Position numbers and translations under genes: made by a program
Shown here: positions 24,047-32,049 of the stretch, piece after piece
How positions within the stretch are numbered: position 1 is the first letter of the stretch
Layout: every line of letters begins with the position of its first letter
Assembly (NCBI GenBank): GCA_001801865.1
Contig: MGYT01000010.1
Location: 1-32,049 of the forward strand
DNA from: Gammaproteobacteria bacterium RIFCSPLOWO2_02_FULL_61_13
Lineage (GTDB): Bacteria; Pseudomonadota; Gammaproteobacteria; Eutrophobiales; Eutrophobiaceae
Direction of reading: 5' to 3'
DNA length: 32,049 nucleotides
The notes under the pieces: model-generated
What the model saw: the letters and a program-made list of their open reading frames with translations, nothing else
Databases searched by the model: none
Told to the model about the DNA's origin: nothing

Positions 24047-25030
24047 ATGACGCATCATGGGTTTGCATTCCCACGTTTGCCCTGCACCGGGGGGCACCAG
24101 CCTGCCCGGTGGCTGGTGCTGGGTGCATGTCTTTGGCTCGGCCTCGCAGGGCCAGGTTCCGCGACAGATGTTTCCCCGCTGCCAATTGCTGAAATTGCCC
24201 CGGGCATATTTGTGCATCAGGGGCGCCACGTTTCCCTGGAGGACCCTGCTCGCGCCGACAGTGCCAATATTGGCTTCATCGTCGGTGAACGCTGCGTGGC
24301 AATCGTGGATACCGGCGGATCCGTTGCGATGGGTGCTGCCTTGCTGGTCACGGTGCGCGCGGCCACCGAAAAACCGATCTGTTACGTCATCAATTCGCAC
24401 GGACATTTCGATCATGTCCTGGGTAATGCTGCCTTTACAGACCTGCCCGGGGTCCAATTCGCCGGACATTCCAATCTGGCGGAGAACCTTGGCGCGTCCA
24501 CGGATTTTTTCCTGCGTCAGTTCGCCGCGGAACTGGGACCCGCCCCGGCGGCCGGCCAGATCGTATTGCCGACATTGCAGGTGGCAGATCGGCAGGAGTT
24601 GGATCTGGGCGGCCGGGCACTGGAATTGCAGGCGCATGCGACCGCCCATTCGCACGCTGATCTGACTGTGTATGACCGCGAAACCGGCACGCTTTGGCTG
24701 GGGGATCTCCTGTTCATGGAGCGCATTCCAGCCCTGGACGGTTCATTACTTGGCTGGATTGAGGTAATGGAACGGCTGCAAGTCATCGCCGTCAACCGGG
24801 TCGTGCCCGGCCACGGGCCGGCCAGCGCGCCATGGCCCGCGGCATCGCTGCCGCAAATGTCCTACCTCCAATCATTGCGCGATGAGGTGCGCGCCGGTAT
24901 CGGCGCGGGAGAGTTTATGGAAGACCTGATGAAGACGGCGGGTGCGCAGCAGAGGTCGCAATGGTTGTTGCACGAGTTTAACCACGAGCGCAACGTGTCC
25001 CGGGCGTTCACAGAGCTGGAATGGGAATAA
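24047..25030 (+). CDS. SoxH-related metallo-beta-lactamase-fold hydrolase (quinoprotein relay type)
   Basis: Secreted MBL-fold protein. After a 20-residue polar lead, RWLVLGACLWLGLAGPGSATD is a signal peptide. The metal site is intact: HGHFDH at 118-123, TAHSHADLTVYD (third His), LWLGDLLFMERIPALDGSLLGW (bridging Asp) and VVPGHGP. The C-terminal WLLHEFNHERNVSRAFTELEWE and NIGFIVGERCVAIVDTGGS match the 'quinoprotein relay system zinc metallohydrolase 2' family, usually found with PQQ/quinoprotein and c-cytochrome genes. None are in this window. ATG 24047 gives 327 aa with only a weak Shine-Dalgarno, so the start is not certain. It ends 5 bp from the convergent dadA stop. Substrate unknown. Confidence 0.85.
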   Translation: MTHHGFAFPRLPCTGGHQPARWLVLGACLWLGLAGPGSATDVSPLPIAEIAPGIFVHQGRHVSLEDPARADSANIGFIVGERCVAIVDTGGSVAMGAALLVTVRAATEKPICYVINSHGHFDHVLGNAAFTDLPGVQFAGHSNLAENLGASTDFFLRQFAAELGPAPAAGQIVLPTLQVADRQELDLGGRALELQAHATAHSHADLTVYDRETGTLWLGDLLFMERIPALDGSLLGWIEVMERLQVIAVNRVVPGHGPASAPWPAASLPQMSYLQSLRDEVRAGIGAGEFMEDLMKTAGAQQRSQWLLHEFNHERNVSRAFTELEWE

Positions 25031-25035
25031 TGCTC

Positions 25036-26292
25036 TCAGAAGCGCAGCGGGCTGTACGGCGCGGGATCAATGTCCGGCGTGATACCGGACACCAATTGTG
25101 ACAGCAGCTTTCCCGACCCCGCCGCCAGCGTCCACCCCAGGTGGCCGTGCCCGGTATTGAGGTAGACATTGCCCAGATGCGCGCGTCCGATAATCGGCAC
25201 GCCATCACAAGTATAGGGGCGGAGCCCCGCCCACGCACCGACATCCATTGTCGGTTCCGGAACGAATGCCGGAAAGACTTCCCCCACGACCCGCTTCAAA
25301 TTTTCAATTCGCCCGGCCGTCAGGGTCAGATCAAACCCGGCGAATTCCGCCGTCCCCGCCACGCGCAGCAGGCCATCCAGGGGCGTCATTGCCACGTGCC
25401 GCGCATCGTCCACCACCGGCATGCCCGGCATGACCCCGCTTCCCGACATGGGCACCGTGATGGAATACCCCTTGACCGGCTGTATGGGGAGATGCAATCC
25501 GATCCCTGCACCCAGTGCCGGCGCATGACTTCCCGCGCACAGGACAAACCCATCCGCTTCCATGTCGCCCTGGCCCGTCTGCAGCGCCGATACTTTGCTC
25601 CCGGTAAGCACGAATCCATTCACCTCGACATTGCCGCAGAACTCGACGCCCTGTCGTGACATTGTTGCCGCCAGGGCTGAACAATATCTGTGCGCGTTAC
25701 CGGACTCGTCATCGGGAAAATGAATGGCACCAACCAGGCGCGCCACCACATCCTGCAACGCCGGTTCCACGCGCAAGGCGCCGGCCGGATCCAGAATGTT
25801 GGGCGTGACGCCGCTCCCCGCGAGCAGATTTGCCAGGCTCACGCCTTCAGCAAACGCCTCCCGGTCGCGGTAGATCTTCAGACTGCCGCGGCAGATCTGG
25901 CCATAATCCAGGGCTTCCTTCTGCCGCAACTCGTGTAATGCGGCGAGACTGAATCGCGCCAGGCGCGCATTGGACATGGCATTCCTGTGGAAACGCTCCC
26001 TGCCGGAGTGGTGCAGAAAGCGCAGACCCCAGAAAAACATCGAGCCCAGCGCGGCAGGACGCAATAGCACCGGGGCATCCTCGCGACCGAGCCAGCCAAT
26101 CACCTTGGGCAGGATACCGGGCATGTTCCACGGCTCCGCCTGGCTCGGGGTCAACATGCCGGCATTGGCAAAACTGGTCCCGAGCCCGGCCCCGGCATGG
26201 CGGTCAACTATGGTCACGCGATGACCCTGGGCCGAAAGGTAATAGGCCGAACTCAGCCCGAGCAGCCCGGCTCCGATGACGATGAACTTCAT
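25036..26292 (-). CDS. dadA: D-amino acid dehydrogenase (DadA-like) FAD enzyme
   Basis: Membrane-associated flavoenzyme that oxidises D-amino acids (classically D-alanine) to keto acids, passing electrons to quinone. The FAD-binding Rossmann motif is at the start, MKFIVIGAGLLGLSSAYYLSAQG. DadA-type blocks follow: GTSFANAGMLTPSQAEPW, KGYSITVPM, GLRPYTCDGVPIIGRA and the C-terminal NTGHGHLGWTLAAGSGKLL. Length is 418 aa (E. coli 432). The track start at 26568 was rejected for the ATG at 26292, which has AAAGGA upstream and begins directly with the Rossmann fold. No alanine racemase dadX is adjacent, so the physiological substrate is less certain. Divergent from tesB. Confidence 0.9.
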   Translation of the reverse strand: MKFIVIGAGLLGLSSAYYLSAQGHRVTIVDRHAGAGLGTSFANAGMLTPSQAEPWNMPGILPKVIGWLGREDAPVLLRPAALGSMFFWGLRFLHHSGRERFHRNAMSNARLARFSLAALHELRQKEALDYGQICRGSLKIYRDREAFAEGVSLANLLAGSGVTPNILDPAGALRVEPALQDVVARLVGAIHFPDDESGNAHRYCSALAATMSRQGVEFCGNVEVNGFVLTGSKVSALQTGQGDMEADGFVLCAGSHAPALGAGIGLHLPIQPVKGYSITVPMSGSGVMPGMPVVDDARHVAMTPLDGLLRVAGTAEFAGFDLTLTAGRIENLKRVVGEVFPAFVPEPTMDVGAWAGLRPYTCDGVPIIGRAHLGNVYLNTGHGHLGWTLAAGSGKLLSQLVSGITPDIDPAPYSPLRF

Positions 26293-26476
26293 GGAAGGAT
26301 CCTTTCGTTCAGTGCAGTGCGGGATAGATCGCAGGCGTCGCCGACGGGGTCGGACAGGAAGACGGCATGGGGGCGTATGGTAACATGCGCGAAATTTCGA
26401 TCCGCTTTGACCCGGATCGGTATCGCAAACGCGATTTCCACATTCTGCATTTCTTCCACCTCCCGGAGAAGCCGCG

Positions 26477-27346
26477 GTGCAGCCCATATTGGCCGACCTC
26501 GTTGCCCATCTCGAACTGGAACGTTTGGAGGAAAACCTGTTCCGCGGCCCCAGCCGCGATATCGGCACGGCGCAAGTGTTTGGCGGTCAGGTCCTGGGTC
26601 AGGCCTTGAAGGCCGCTCAATTCACCGTCGACCAGCGCAATGTGCATTCCCTGCACGCCTATTTTCTCCGCCGCGGTGATTTCGATGCCCCGATTGTTTA
26701 CGAGGTGGATCGCAGCCGGGACGGCAACAGTTTTTCCGCCCGGCGCGTAGTTGCAATCCAGCACGGTCATCCAATTTTCACGTTGTCGGCCTCGTTCCAG
26801 TCGCTGGAAGAGGGCCTGGAGTTCCAGCCACCCCTGCCGGATGTGCCGCCGCCGGAACAACTCTCCAGCGTGCGCGAGTACGAAACACGGAATCTGGGAC
26901 GCCTTCCCGAGAAAGTGCACCGGCTGCTCAAATTATCCGAGCCCTTCGACCTGCGTCCGGTGGAGTTGGGGACGCAGCATCAAGCCGAGGATGTGGCCGC
27001 TTGCCGCCAGTTCTGGCTGCGCACCGTGGATCGACTGCCGGATGATCCCGGTCTGCACCAGTCCATACTGGCATATGTGTCCGATTACGGCCTGTTGACG
27101 ACCACGCTGCAGCCCCATCGCGTCCATTTCACCGACATGAATCTGCAGATGGCCAGCATTGACCACGCCATGTGGTTTCACCGGCCGTTCCGCGTGGATG
27201 AGTGGTTATTGTGTGAATACGAGGCCATTTCCACCTCCAATGCGCGCGGCCTGGCGCGAGGGGCCATCTTCCAGCGCGACGGCAGGCTGGTGGCCACAAC
27301 CATTCAGGAGGGTCTGGTGCGCATTCGCGCAGGGCAACAGCAGTAA
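26477..27346 (+). CDS. tesB: Acyl-CoA thioesterase II
   Basis: Double-hotdog thioesterase that cleaves acyl-CoA to free acid and CoA. The first hotdog carries RDIGTAQVFGGQVLGQAL and NVHSLHAYFLRRGD. The second has SIDHAMWFHRPFRVDEWLLCEYEA and ends with TTIQEGLVR, carrying the catalytic Asp and Gln regions of TesB. Length is 289 aa (E. coli 286). The start is a GTG at 26477 with GGAGAAG upstream. The product acts in the cytoplasm on fatty acyl-CoA. It is convergent with the ETF-QO gene, 43 bp apart, with no clear terminator between. Proximity to ETF-QO hints at fatty-acid turnover, but no beta-oxidation gene lies in the window. Confidence 0.94.
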   Translation: MQPILADLVAHLELERLEENLFRGPSRDIGTAQVFGGQVLGQALKAAQFTVDQRNVHSLHAYFLRRGDFDAPIVYEVDRSRDGNSFSARRVVAIQHGHPIFTLSASFQSLEEGLEFQPPLPDVPPPEQLSSVREYETRNLGRLPEKVHRLLKLSEPFDLRPVELGTQHQAEDVAACRQFWLRTVDRLPDDPGLHQSILAYVSDYGLLTTTLQPHRVHFTDMNLQMASIDHAMWFHRPFRVDEWLLCEYEAISTSNARGLARGAIFQRDGRLVATTIQEGLVRIRAGQQQ

Positions 27347-27389
27347 AGTTATTTCAACGGCCACTGGGTGCAACCTCGCCCCCGGCATT

Positions 27390-29054
27390 CTACATATTGG
27401 AATAGTTCGGTCCGCCACCGCCTTCCGGCGCCACCCAGACAATATTCTGGGTCGGGTCCTTGATATCGCAGGTCTTGCAGTGCACGCAATTCTGGGCATT
27501 GATCTGCAGGCGTGGCCGGTTGTCGCTGGTAACGATTTCATACACGCCGGCCGGACAGTAACGCTGCTCGGGCGCATCATAATCGGCCAGGTTGATCCCA
27601 ATCGGCACCTGCTTGTCGCGCAGGGTCAGGTGGCAGGGCTGATCTTCCCCATGGTTGGTGCTCGACAAATACACCGAGGATAACCGGTCAAAACTCAATA
27701 CCCCGTCCGGCTTCGGATACTCAATCCTGTTGCAGTCAGCGGCCTTGTCCAGCGTTGCGTGGTCGGGCGTGCAATCGCGCAGCGTCAGCGGAAGCCGGCC
27801 GCGAAACACATTCTGATCGATGAAATTGAAGGCCGCGCCGCCAAACAGCCCAAACCGGTGCAGCGCCGGGCCAAAATTTCGTGAGCGCCACAATTCGTCG
27901 TGGATCCATGATTTCCGGAAAAGATCCCGATAGGTGGTCAATTCCACGCCGCCACTCCCGCCATCGCCGAGATGCGCACTGATTGCCACGGCTGCGAGCA
28001 GACCGGACTTCATGGCCATGTGCGTGCCTTTGATCTTGGAAAAATTGAGCGTGCCCGCGTCGCAACCCACCATGAGTCCGCCCGGGAAAGTCATGCGCGG
28101 CAACGAGTTCAGGCCACCCTTGGTGATAGCCCGTGCGCCGTAGGTAATCCGTTTTCCCCCGGCCAGTGTTGTTCGAAAAAGCGGATGGTGTTTGAGGCGT
28201 TGAAACTCCTCGAACGGGTTCAGAAACGGGTTGCTGTAATTGAGGTCAACGATTAGTCCGGCCGCAACCTGCCGATTCTCAAGGTGGTACAGGAAGAACC
28301 CGCCACTGGATCCGCGTCGCAGGGGCCAGCCGGCACCGTGGACCACGAGTCCGGGCCGGTGCTGCGCCGCTGTTACCTCCCATAACTCCTTGATGCCGAG
28401 GGCGTAATGTTGCGGGTCTGCGTCACGATCAAGCGCAAATTTCCGGATTAGGTGCCGGCCGAGATGACCGCGGCAACCCTCCGCGAATACCGTGAACTTG
28501 CCGCGCAATTCCATGCCCGGCGCGAAACTGTCCTTTTTACCGCCGTCGGCGCCGATACCCATGTCTCCGGAAATGACTCCGGCTACGGCGCCTGCAGCAT
28601 CGAACAAAACTTCGGCGGCGGCGAAACCCGGAAAGATTTCCACTCCCAGCGCCTCGGCCTGTTGCGCCAGCCAGCGACAGACATTGCCCAGGCTGACGAT
28701 ATAGTTGCCGTCATTGTGCATGGGCGCCGGCACCAGCAGGTTCGGGACCCGAAAGCCTTGCTCTGAACCGGTCAGAAAATGAAATTCGTCCGCGCAAACC
28801 CGGGTGTGCAACGGGGCGTTCCGGCTGCGCCAGTCTGGCAGTAACTCATCCAGCGCGCGGGTCTCGATGACCGCGCCCGACAGGATATGGGCGCCAATCT
28901 CCGAACCTTTCTCCAGGACACAAACCGTGAGATTTTGATTCCGGCTTGCCGCCAGCTGCTTCAGGTGTATCGCTGCGGAAAGTCCGGCCGGACCGCCGCC
29001 GACGACGACAACATCGTATTCGACCTGGTCACGTGCGGCGGGATTGGTGCTCAT
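27390..29054 (-). CDS. Electron transfer flavoprotein-ubiquinone oxidoreductase
   Basis: Inner-membrane-associated enzyme that moves electrons from reduced ETF, and thus from acyl-CoA and amino-acid dehydrogenases, to ubiquinone. The N-terminal FAD motif is VVVVGGGPAGLSAAIHL. Family blocks EIGAHILSGAVIE, GLVVHGAGWPL, GGFFLYHLENRQVAAGLIVDLNYSNP and KGTHMAMKSGLLAA follow in order. The C-terminal 4Fe-4S domain has four cysteines (CPAGVYE, then NCVHCKTCDIKDP). Length of 554 aa is complete. The start ATG is at 29054. The etfAB genes are not present here. A perfect hairpin lies between this gene and the upstream TPR gene, so separate transcription is likely. Confidence 0.96.
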   Translation of the reverse strand: MSTNPAARDQVEYDVVVVGGGPAGLSAAIHLKQLAASRNQNLTVCVLEKGSEIGAHILSGAVIETRALDELLPDWRSRNAPLHTRVCADEFHFLTGSEQGFRVPNLLVPAPMHNDGNYIVSLGNVCRWLAQQAEALGVEIFPGFAAAEVLFDAAGAVAGVISGDMGIGADGGKKDSFAPGMELRGKFTVFAEGCRGHLGRHLIRKFALDRDADPQHYALGIKELWEVTAAQHRPGLVVHGAGWPLRRGSSGGFFLYHLENRQVAAGLIVDLNYSNPFLNPFEEFQRLKHHPLFRTTLAGGKRITYGARAITKGGLNSLPRMTFPGGLMVGCDAGTLNFSKIKGTHMAMKSGLLAAVAISAHLGDGGSGGVELTTYRDLFRKSWIHDELWRSRNFGPALHRFGLFGGAAFNFIDQNVFRGRLPLTLRDCTPDHATLDKAADCNRIEYPKPDGVLSFDRLSSVYLSSTNHGEDQPCHLTLRDKQVPIGINLADYDAPEQRYCPAGVYEIVTSDNRPRLQINAQNCVHCKTCDIKDPTQNIVWVAPEGGGGPNYSNM

Positions 29055-29081
29055 CGGTAACCGTCTCCGGTGCGATGGGGA

Positions 29082-29110
29082 CGCTGCCGGCGGGGAACCC
29101 GCCGGCAGCG
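29082..29110 (-). terminator. Perfect 13-bp hairpin between the TPR and ETF-QO genes
   Basis: CGCTGCCGGCGGG at 29082-29094 is exactly complementary to 29098-29110 with a 3-base loop, 14 bp after the TPR stop. No U-tract follows on the minus strand, so it may be a terminator of the TPR/exb transcript, an attenuator, or an mRNA stabiliser. Confidence 0.55.
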
Positions 29111-29124
29111 CAAAGCCGGTGCTT

Positions 29125-30372
29125 TTATTTCTTTTGCTGAATGTACAGCGTCCAAAGCCGCGCCAGATCTGTCAACGCCTTGTTCTGCGTCACAGCGGCG
29201 AAGGCAGTCTTTGCCTCCTCAATCCTGCCCAGTCTGAAGTAGGCAATGCCGAGTTGCAGATTGGCCGTGTCCAGCGCGGTCACGTTGCCCTTGCCCAGGC
29301 CGCGCTGTAATGCAGCCACGGCGGCGTCCAACTGGCCATAGTTAAGGTATGCCTCGCCGGTCTTGACATCGGGGTCGCCGGAGGCCGCGGCGGCGGTTTC
29401 CTTTTCCACCTGGGCCAATGCCTTGGAGTCATCGCCAGCCTGCGTGCTGGCCATGGTCAGCAGGCGCTTCTGCCGGTCGGCGGCTTCACCCATTCCCAGG
29501 GTCTGGTTGGCGAATCCCTTGTCGAGGACGGACTTCGCTTCGCCCGGCAGTCCCAGCTGGATTGCGAGTTCAGCCAGTTCGATATACTCGCCCTCATCCT
29601 GCAATACGTCGGTTTCGTTCATCAATCGCAGGATTTCGAAATTTTCCCGGTCACCCAGTTCCGGCAGGTCCTGCACCATCTGGATGCGATCACGCCAATA
29701 TTTCGGTGACGGGAAACGCTTGAGCAGCATTTCCAGGACGTCGGCTACGCCGGCGTCGTTTTTCTGCTCGTACTCCGCGCTCATAAGCAATTGCAGCCAG
29801 TCCTGCTTGACCTCCCTGCCGGACTTGTCCGCCGAGGCAATGATGGCGCGCAGGCTGGTGGCGGTGCCCTTATAATCCTTTTGCAGGTACTGCGCCTGGA
29901 TAATCAACAACTGCACCTCCAGGTCACCCGGGGCGCTTTGCGCATACTTTTTGCCGTATTCAATGACCTTGTTGTAGTCCTTCACCTGGTAGGCAATTTG
30001 CGCCAGTGACTTGTAGGTCTTGGTAGTCTCTTCCGCGCTGAGGAACCCAGAAGCAATGGTCGCTTCCATGGCCCTGCCGGCCGCGGCATAGTCGGCACGC
30101 TGCAATTGAATGAACACCTTGAACTGATCAATCTTGAACTGCTCGAAGGGCGTCTTGGAGGCAACCGCCTCCGCTTCCTTTACCTTCGCCAGCGCGCCGT
30201 TCAGGTCCTTCTTTTGCGCCAACTCCTGGGCCGCCTGCAATGGTTTGCCGACCTTCGCGCCGATCTTCTCTTCTGCGATGGCCGCCGGAGTCATGGCGAT
30301 GGCGCCAATCCCCAAAGCCGTTACCACGGCGATGTAGCGGGCGAAACGACCAACATTCATGTACGAATTCAT
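29125..30372 (-). CDS. Periplasmic TPR protein of the exbB-exbD locus
   Basis: N-terminal signal peptide (ARYIAVVTALGIGAIAMTPAAIA), then helical repeats over the whole 415 aa. Recognisable TPR-like units are YKSLAQIAYQVKDYNKVIEYGKKYAQ, LLIIQAQYLQKDYKGTATSLRAII, EAYLNYGQLDAAVAALQRG and LQLGIAYFRLGRIEEAKTAF. Lys- and Ala-rich with no enzyme motif. ATG 30372 has GAGG about 10 bp upstream. It lies 72 bp after exbD2, across a hairpin with a T-tract, and is likely the last gene of the TonB-energising cluster. Similar TPR proteins follow tonB-exbBD systems in other proteobacteria, but their role is unclear; a periplasmic scaffold is inference. Confidence 0.85.
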   Translation of the reverse strand: MNSYMNVGRFARYIAVVTALGIGAIAMTPAAIAEEKIGAKVGKPLQAAQELAQKKDLNGALAKVKEAEAVASKTPFEQFKIDQFKVFIQLQRADYAAAGRAMEATIASGFLSAEETTKTYKSLAQIAYQVKDYNKVIEYGKKYAQSAPGDLEVQLLIIQAQYLQKDYKGTATSLRAIIASADKSGREVKQDWLQLLMSAEYEQKNDAGVADVLEMLLKRFPSPKYWRDRIQMVQDLPELGDRENFEILRLMNETDVLQDEGEYIELAELAIQLGLPGEAKSVLDKGFANQTLGMGEAADRQKRLLTMASTQAGDDSKALAQVEKETAAAASGDPDVKTGEAYLNYGQLDAAVAALQRGLGKGNVTALDTANLQLGIAYFRLGRIEEAKTAFAAVTQNKALTDLARLWTLYIQQKK

Positions 30373-30390
30373 CTTCGCTTTCCTCTCAAT

Positions 30391-30422
30391 GAAAACGCCA
30401 CGACGGAAGACCCGCCGTGGCG
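30391..30422 (-). terminator. Intrinsic terminator or attenuator between exbD2 and the TPR gene
   Basis: On the minus strand CGCCACGGCGG-GTCTT-CCGTCGTGGCG forms an 11-bp stem with one G-U pair, followed by TTTTCATT. It sits after the exbD2 stop and before the TPR Shine-Dalgarno, so read-through would set TPR levels below exbBD. Confidence 0.65.
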
Positions 30423-30444
30423 CAACTTTATAAGTCCCGATTCT

Positions 30445-30870
30445 TTATTCGAGGTACTGTTCGTTGCCGACAAAACCAATGCGTTGGATACCCAGGCGCT
30501 GCGCGGAAGCGAGTACGGTGGCCACATGGTCATACTTCGACAACCGATGTGGCCGCAGGTGCACTTCCGGTTGAGGATCTTTTCTGGCCTCACGTAGGAA
30601 ATAGGAACGCAGCGCCGCCTGGTTGGGGACAATTGACCCGTTCCACAAAATCGTACCGTCAAAATCCACTTCGAGGTCGATGACCTCCGGCGGCACCGGC
30701 GGTGGTTCATTCTGGCCTTGCGGCATGTCAAGTTTGACGGCATGTGTTTGAATCGGAATGGTGATAATCAGCATGACCAGCAACACCAGCATCACGTCAA
30801 TCAAAGGCGTGGTGTTGATATCCATCATGACCTCAGCATCGCCACCACTTGGACCCATTGACATGGACAT
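30445..30870 (-). CDS. exbD2: ExbD/TolR family transport protein (second copy)
   Basis: A single N-terminal membrane helix (MLVLLVMLIITIPIQT) follows the conserved cytoplasmic/TM entry MMDINTTPLIDVMLVLL, whose Asp is the proton-path residue of ExbD. The periplasmic domain includes VIDLEVDFDGTILWNGSIV and PEVHLRPHRLSKYDHVATVLASAQRLGI. Length is 141 aa. ATG 30870 is preceded by AAAGGAGG, the strongest ribosome-binding site in the locus. It differs clearly from its neighbour exbD1 after the helix, so this is an old paralogue and not a recent duplication. Works with ExbB to drive TonB. Confidence 0.92.
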   Translation of the reverse strand: MSMSMGPSGGDAEVMMDINTTPLIDVMLVLLVMLIITIPIQTHAVKLDMPQGQNEPPPVPPEVIDLEVDFDGTILWNGSIVPNQAALRSYFLREARKDPQPEVHLRPHRLSKYDHVATVLASAQRLGIQRIGFVGNEQYLE

Positions 30871-30900
30871 GGTTCCTGCCTCCTTTAGTTAGTTCGCGGG

Positions 30901-31338
30901 TTAATGCTGGCCGGGTTCCGGCTGCGTAATAAAGCCGACTTTCACGACACCGCCGCGCTGCACTGCGACAATCACCTTGCCGATGTTCTCGAATCGCGTA
31001 TACCTGTCTCCGCGCACATGGATTTCCGGTTGCGGCACCAGGACTGCGACTTCCTTCACCTTTTCGATCAGGGCGCGCGTATTCGCAATACGGCGCTCGT
31101 TCCAGAACATCTTCCCATCCCGATTCACGGCGATAACGATGTTCTCGGGCTTCGTCGTGGTGGGTTGGTTGGCCACCTTGGGCAGATCAACCGGCACAGT
31201 TTGGATCACCACCGGAATGGTAATCAGGAAGATGATCAGCAGCACCAGCATCACGTCCACCAGGGGCGTGGTGTTGATGGCGGAGATGGCTTCCGAAAAC
31301 TCCTCCTCCGCGCCGCCGGTGCCCACGTTCATGGACAT
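30901..31338 (-). CDS. exbD1: ExbD/TolR family transport protein (first copy)
   Basis: An N-terminal cytoplasmic stretch leads to ISAINTTPLVDVMLVLLIIFLITIPVV, with the essential Asp at the start of the membrane helix. The periplasmic part (IVIAVNRDGKMFWNERRI, PEIHVRGDRYTRFENIGKVIVAVQRGGV) is the ExbD C-terminal domain. Length is 145 aa. ATG 31338 lies 2 bp after the exbB stop and exbD2 follows 30 bp later, so the three are one operon. In Xanthomonas a tonB-exbB-exbD1-exbD2 set has the same layout. Confidence 0.93.
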   Translation of the reverse strand: MSMNVGTGGAEEEFSEAISAINTTPLVDVMLVLLIIFLITIPVVIQTVPVDLPKVANQPTTTKPENIVIAVNRDGKMFWNERRIANTRALIEKVKEVAVLVPQPEIHVRGDRYTRFENIGKVIVAVQRGGVVKVGFITQPEPGQH

Positions 31339-31340
31339 GT

Positions 31341-32049
31341 TCAGCGACCCCCGGCGGGCGACCCGGCAATGCGCTTGCCGCTCAGCAACACGGCATGCAC
31401 GTCGGAGGAGAAGTTGCGCAGGCTTTCGATGGCCACCTTGTTACGGCGCACCAGCCAGTTATAGCTCAGCACCGCGGGTACGGCAACGGCGAGGCCGAGA
31501 GCAGTCATGATCAGCGCCTCGCCCACGGGGCCGGCAACCTTGTCAATGCTGGCCTGGCCGGCAATGCCGATGGCGATGAGCGCGTGGTAGATGCCCCACA
31601 CCGTGCCGAACAATCCGACGAACGGCGCCGTGGAACCCACGGTGGCCAGAAATGCCAGGCCGGTCTGCAGTTCACTGTTAACCGATTCCACAGCGCGTTG
31701 CAGGGACATCGTCACCCACTCGTGCAAATCGATCTGATCCGTCAGCTTGCCGTCGTGATGCTGGGCGGCTGACAAACCGTCTTCCACAATCATCCGGTAC
31801 ACATTCTTGTCCGGGAGCTTGCCTGCGGCGTCCTTGATGCTGGCGGACCTCCAGAACTGCTGGCCCACGAGTTTGACCTGATTGAACAGCTTCTGCTGGT
31901 AGATCAACTTGGCGAACAGGATGTACCAGGAGAACACCGACATGATCAGCAGGATGAACAGCGTACCTCTGGAGACGAAATCGCCCTGCTGCCAGAGCGC
32001 CTTCAGTCCGTACGGGTTTTCCACGGCGACGGTTTCCGCCGGCGGCTCT
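31341..32049 (-). CDS. exbB: ExbB/TolQ proton channel subunit, possibly truncated at the window edge
   Basis: MotA/TolQ/ExbB family. Three membrane helices: FILLIMSVFSWYILFAKLIY near the start, LAFLATVGSTAPFVGLFGTVWGIYHAL, and LIMTALGLAVAVPAVLSYNW. The conserved STAPFVGLFGTV segment and the Thr/Pro residues of the proton path are present. The track start is a GTG at 32024 (VENPYGLKALW). The frame stays open to 32049 (EPPAETVA before it), so translation may begin outside the window, where tonB would also be expected. Forms the ExbB5-ExbD2-type motor that powers TonB-dependent uptake of siderophores or other ligands. Related TolQ is less likely because no tolA or tolB is seen. Confidence 0.92.
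   Translation of the reverse strand, partial: EPPAETVAVENPYGLKALWQQGDFVSRGTLFILLIMSVFSWYILFAKLIYQQKLFNQVKLVGQQFWRSASIKDAAGKLPDKNVYRMIVEDGLSAAQHHDGKLTDQIDLHEWVTMSLQRAVESVNSELQTGLAFLATVGSTAPFVGLFGTVWGIYHALIAIGIAGQASIDKVAGPVGEALIMTALGLAVAVPAVLSYNWLVRRNKVAIESLRNFSSDVHAVLLSGKRIAGSPAGGR

Overview
The window reads as chromosomal DNA from a GC-rich gammaproteobacterium. Four things support this: the yicC-gmk-rpoZ-spoT-ridA-recG order, a UbiA of the ubiquinone pathway, a CysB-type LysR regulator, and a coaX/birA pair. The sulfur genes (APS-type CysH, TauE/SafE exporter, mercaptopyruvate sulfurtransferase, a SoxH-related metallohydrolase) would fit a sulfur-oxidising or Chromatiales-like lineage, but I cannot fix the genus. 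No rRNA, tRNA, phage, IS transposase or CRISPR array is visible.

Layout. 1-1455 (-): rph, rdgB and the first codons of hemW, tightly packed with a promoter candidate upstream. 1647-9799 (+): yicC, gmk, rpoZ, spoT, then about 490 bp of non-coding DNA full of inverted repeats, then ridA, recG and ubiA. 9796-13895: a cell-envelope block. A secreted M14 peptidase (+) converges on, and overlaps, an L,D-transpeptidase with a C-terminal NTF2-like domain (-). Upstream of that on the minus strand are a TPR protein with a second NTF2-like domain and a SPOR-like protein. 13897-15642 (-): coaX and birA. 15739-20093: two unrelated FHA proteins, one membrane-anchored, flanking a sulfurtransferase and a lipoprotein zinc aminopeptidase. 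20252-23286: assimilatory sulfur block with cysH, a small CxxC thioredoxin-like protein, convergent cysB, and a divergent TauE/SafE permease. A shared AT-rich sequence lies upstream of cysH and in the cysB/tauE divergent gap. 23287-23554: a repeat cluster ending in a strong terminator for a YdcH/DUF465 gene. 24047-29054: SoxH-like metallohydrolase, D-amino-acid dehydrogenase, acyl-CoA thioesterase II and ETF-ubiquinone oxidoreductase. 29125-32049 (-): ExbB, two ExbD paralogues and a periplasmic TPR protein, which is the distal part of a TonB-energising operon that continues beyond the right edge.

How the genes fit together. The left half is housekeeping: RNA processing, nucleotide pools, stringent response, recombination and ubiquinone. 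The envelope block pairs an M14 carboxypeptidase/amidase with a YkuD-NTF2 enzyme, the same enzyme types as the Helicobacter cell-shape proteins Csd4 and Csd6. CysB probably controls the sulfur block. ETF-QO and DadA feed electrons into the quinone pool that UbiA helps to make.

The points most worth a second look are the envelope cassette, the CxxC protein beside APS reductase, the candidate CysB operators, the FHA protein with a repeated Thr-containing tail, and the two intergenic repeat clusters.
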